Source of the DNA: Marinilabiliaceae bacterium JC040
GTDB lineage: Bacteria > Bacteroidota > Bacteroidia > Bacteroidales > Marinifilaceae
Length of the DNA: 64,000 bases
Assembly (NCBI GenBank): GCA_022496785.1
Contig: SNAP01000010.1
Span: 1 to 64,000 of the forward strand
Reading direction: 5' to 3'
Positions 63,643 through 64,000 of the stretch are shown piece by piece. Positions within the stretch are counted from its first letter, which is position 1, and the number at the start of each line of letters is the position of its first letter. The notes under the pieces were generated by a model, which had not been told where the DNA came from, made no database searches, and saw nothing but the letters and a program-made list of their open reading frames with translations. The translations under genes and the position numbers were made by a program.

Positions 63643-64000
63643 TTATAATTGAATATGTTCAGCCTTTAATTTTTGATTAAGAAATCGACTAGCTTTCTTC
63701 TCAAAATCAGAAGCTATTTCAGTAGTATAAAATTTCCTCGATCCTTCTTTATTGCATAATTCATCAATTTCTGTATGTCTACTTAAATAATCTTTTAAAC
63801 TTTTAGCAACAATCTCTCCTTGCTCAATAATTAAAACATCTTTAGGTAAATTCTCTTTTATCTGATTTATAAGTAAAGGATAGTGAGTACAAGCTAAAAG
63901 AACAGTATCAATATCTTTATCTTTAATTAAAAGATTATCAAGATCTTTGGTGATAAAGAAATTTGCACCTTCATTATTAATTTCATTATTTTCAACAAGA
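63643..64000 (-). CDS. murI: Glutamate racemase, C-terminal part
   Basis: Cut by the right edge; the frame is open on the minus strand from 64000 to the stop at 63645-63643, giving 119 codons. LLACTHYPLL is the second catalytic-cysteine motif of glutamate racemase, followed by the expected EQGEIVAKSLKDYL. MurI makes D-glutamate for peptidoglycan. It is transcribed in the same direction as the rel/spoT gene and lies upstream of it (72 bases apart). No start codon is in the window. Confidence 0.92.
   Translation of the reverse strand, partial: LVENNEINNEGANFFITKDLDNLLIKDKDIDTVLLACTHYPLLINQIKENLPKDVLIIEQGEIVAKSLKDYLSRHTEIDELCNKEGSRKFYTTEIASDFEKKASRFLNQKLKAEHIQL

Noticed and set aside
1-64000. 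CRISPR array, IS element, integrase or phage genes
   Set aside because: No regularly spaced direct repeats, no transposase or integrase motifs and no flanking target duplications were seen.

Overview
The window is chromosomal DNA of a very A+T-rich Bacteroidota, most likely order Bacteroidales. No single gene proves this. The evidence is: genes without Shine-Dalgarno sequences; several upstream regions carrying the Bacteroidota-type promoter TTTG-N19/21-TAnnTTTG; a hybrid two-component system protein with a C-terminal AraC domain; an RprX/RprY-like pair; GldF/GldG; a single-chain serine deaminase; and a BPL-N-like lipoprotein. Nothing looks like phage, plasmid, IS element or CRISPR. Both ends cut a gene: an ABC ATPase on the left and glutamate racemase (murI) on the right.

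Layout. 1-6900: transport block, with the end of a MacB/LolD-type ATPase, its FtsX-like permease, then a TetR regulator followed by two overlapping ABC half-transporters. 7242-13352: an S41 peptidase, a phosphoglycolate-phosphatase-like HAD enzyme, a BPL-N lipoprotein, an aminotransferase and an AspT-like transporter. 13500-16372: four exported proteins on the minus strand (a collagen-like lipoprotein, a small beta-barrel and two paralogous exported proteins), divergent from a hybrid histidine kinase/response regulator/AraC protein (16603-19296). This is the most accessory-looking part. 19346-20947: VOC protein, MsrB and a DJ-1/PfpI-like protein. 21108-25221: tRNA-Ser(UGA), stand-alone trpB, FAH-family protein, DnaQ-like exonuclease and dnaN. 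25298-31457: a tight minus-strand series sdaA-rfbC-rfbD-lpxB-gldF-gldG. 31481-33733: RNase P RNA, queA and a 2H-phosphoesterase-like protein that has lost both catalytic motifs. 33977-38156: AMP nucleosidase, holA, a class IV aminotransferase, gmhB, a lone HSDR_N-type nuclease-fold protein and a GNAT acetyltransferase. 38236-45931: two paralogous bleomycin-hydrolase-like C1 peptidases around lptF/G, tgt, miaA and an RsuA-family pseudouridine synthase. 46064-54272: rprXY, an abundant-type TPR lipoprotein, alaS and an M23 peptidase. 54287-64000: MerR, NIF3, zinc-ribbon protein, valS, purA, fur, relA/spoT and murI.

Most of the window is housekeeping: translation (alaS, valS, miaA, queA, tgt, tRNA-Ser, rnpB), replication (dnaN, holA, exonuclease), envelope (lpxB, rfbCD, gmhB, lptF/G, M23, murI) and stress or nucleotide control (rel/spoT, purA, amn, fur). 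QueA and Tgt both belong to queuosine biosynthesis. I found no convincing large unknown system. The best leads are small: a 21-codon ORF 2 nt after an FAH gene; a 38-residue membrane ORF resembling a 62-residue neighbour; a promoter-terminator pair without an annotated gene at 48465-48665; nested inverted repeats before a C1 peptidase; the degenerate 2H phosphoesterase; and the exported cluster next to the hybrid sensor. All positions and motifs were read by eye and no search was run.
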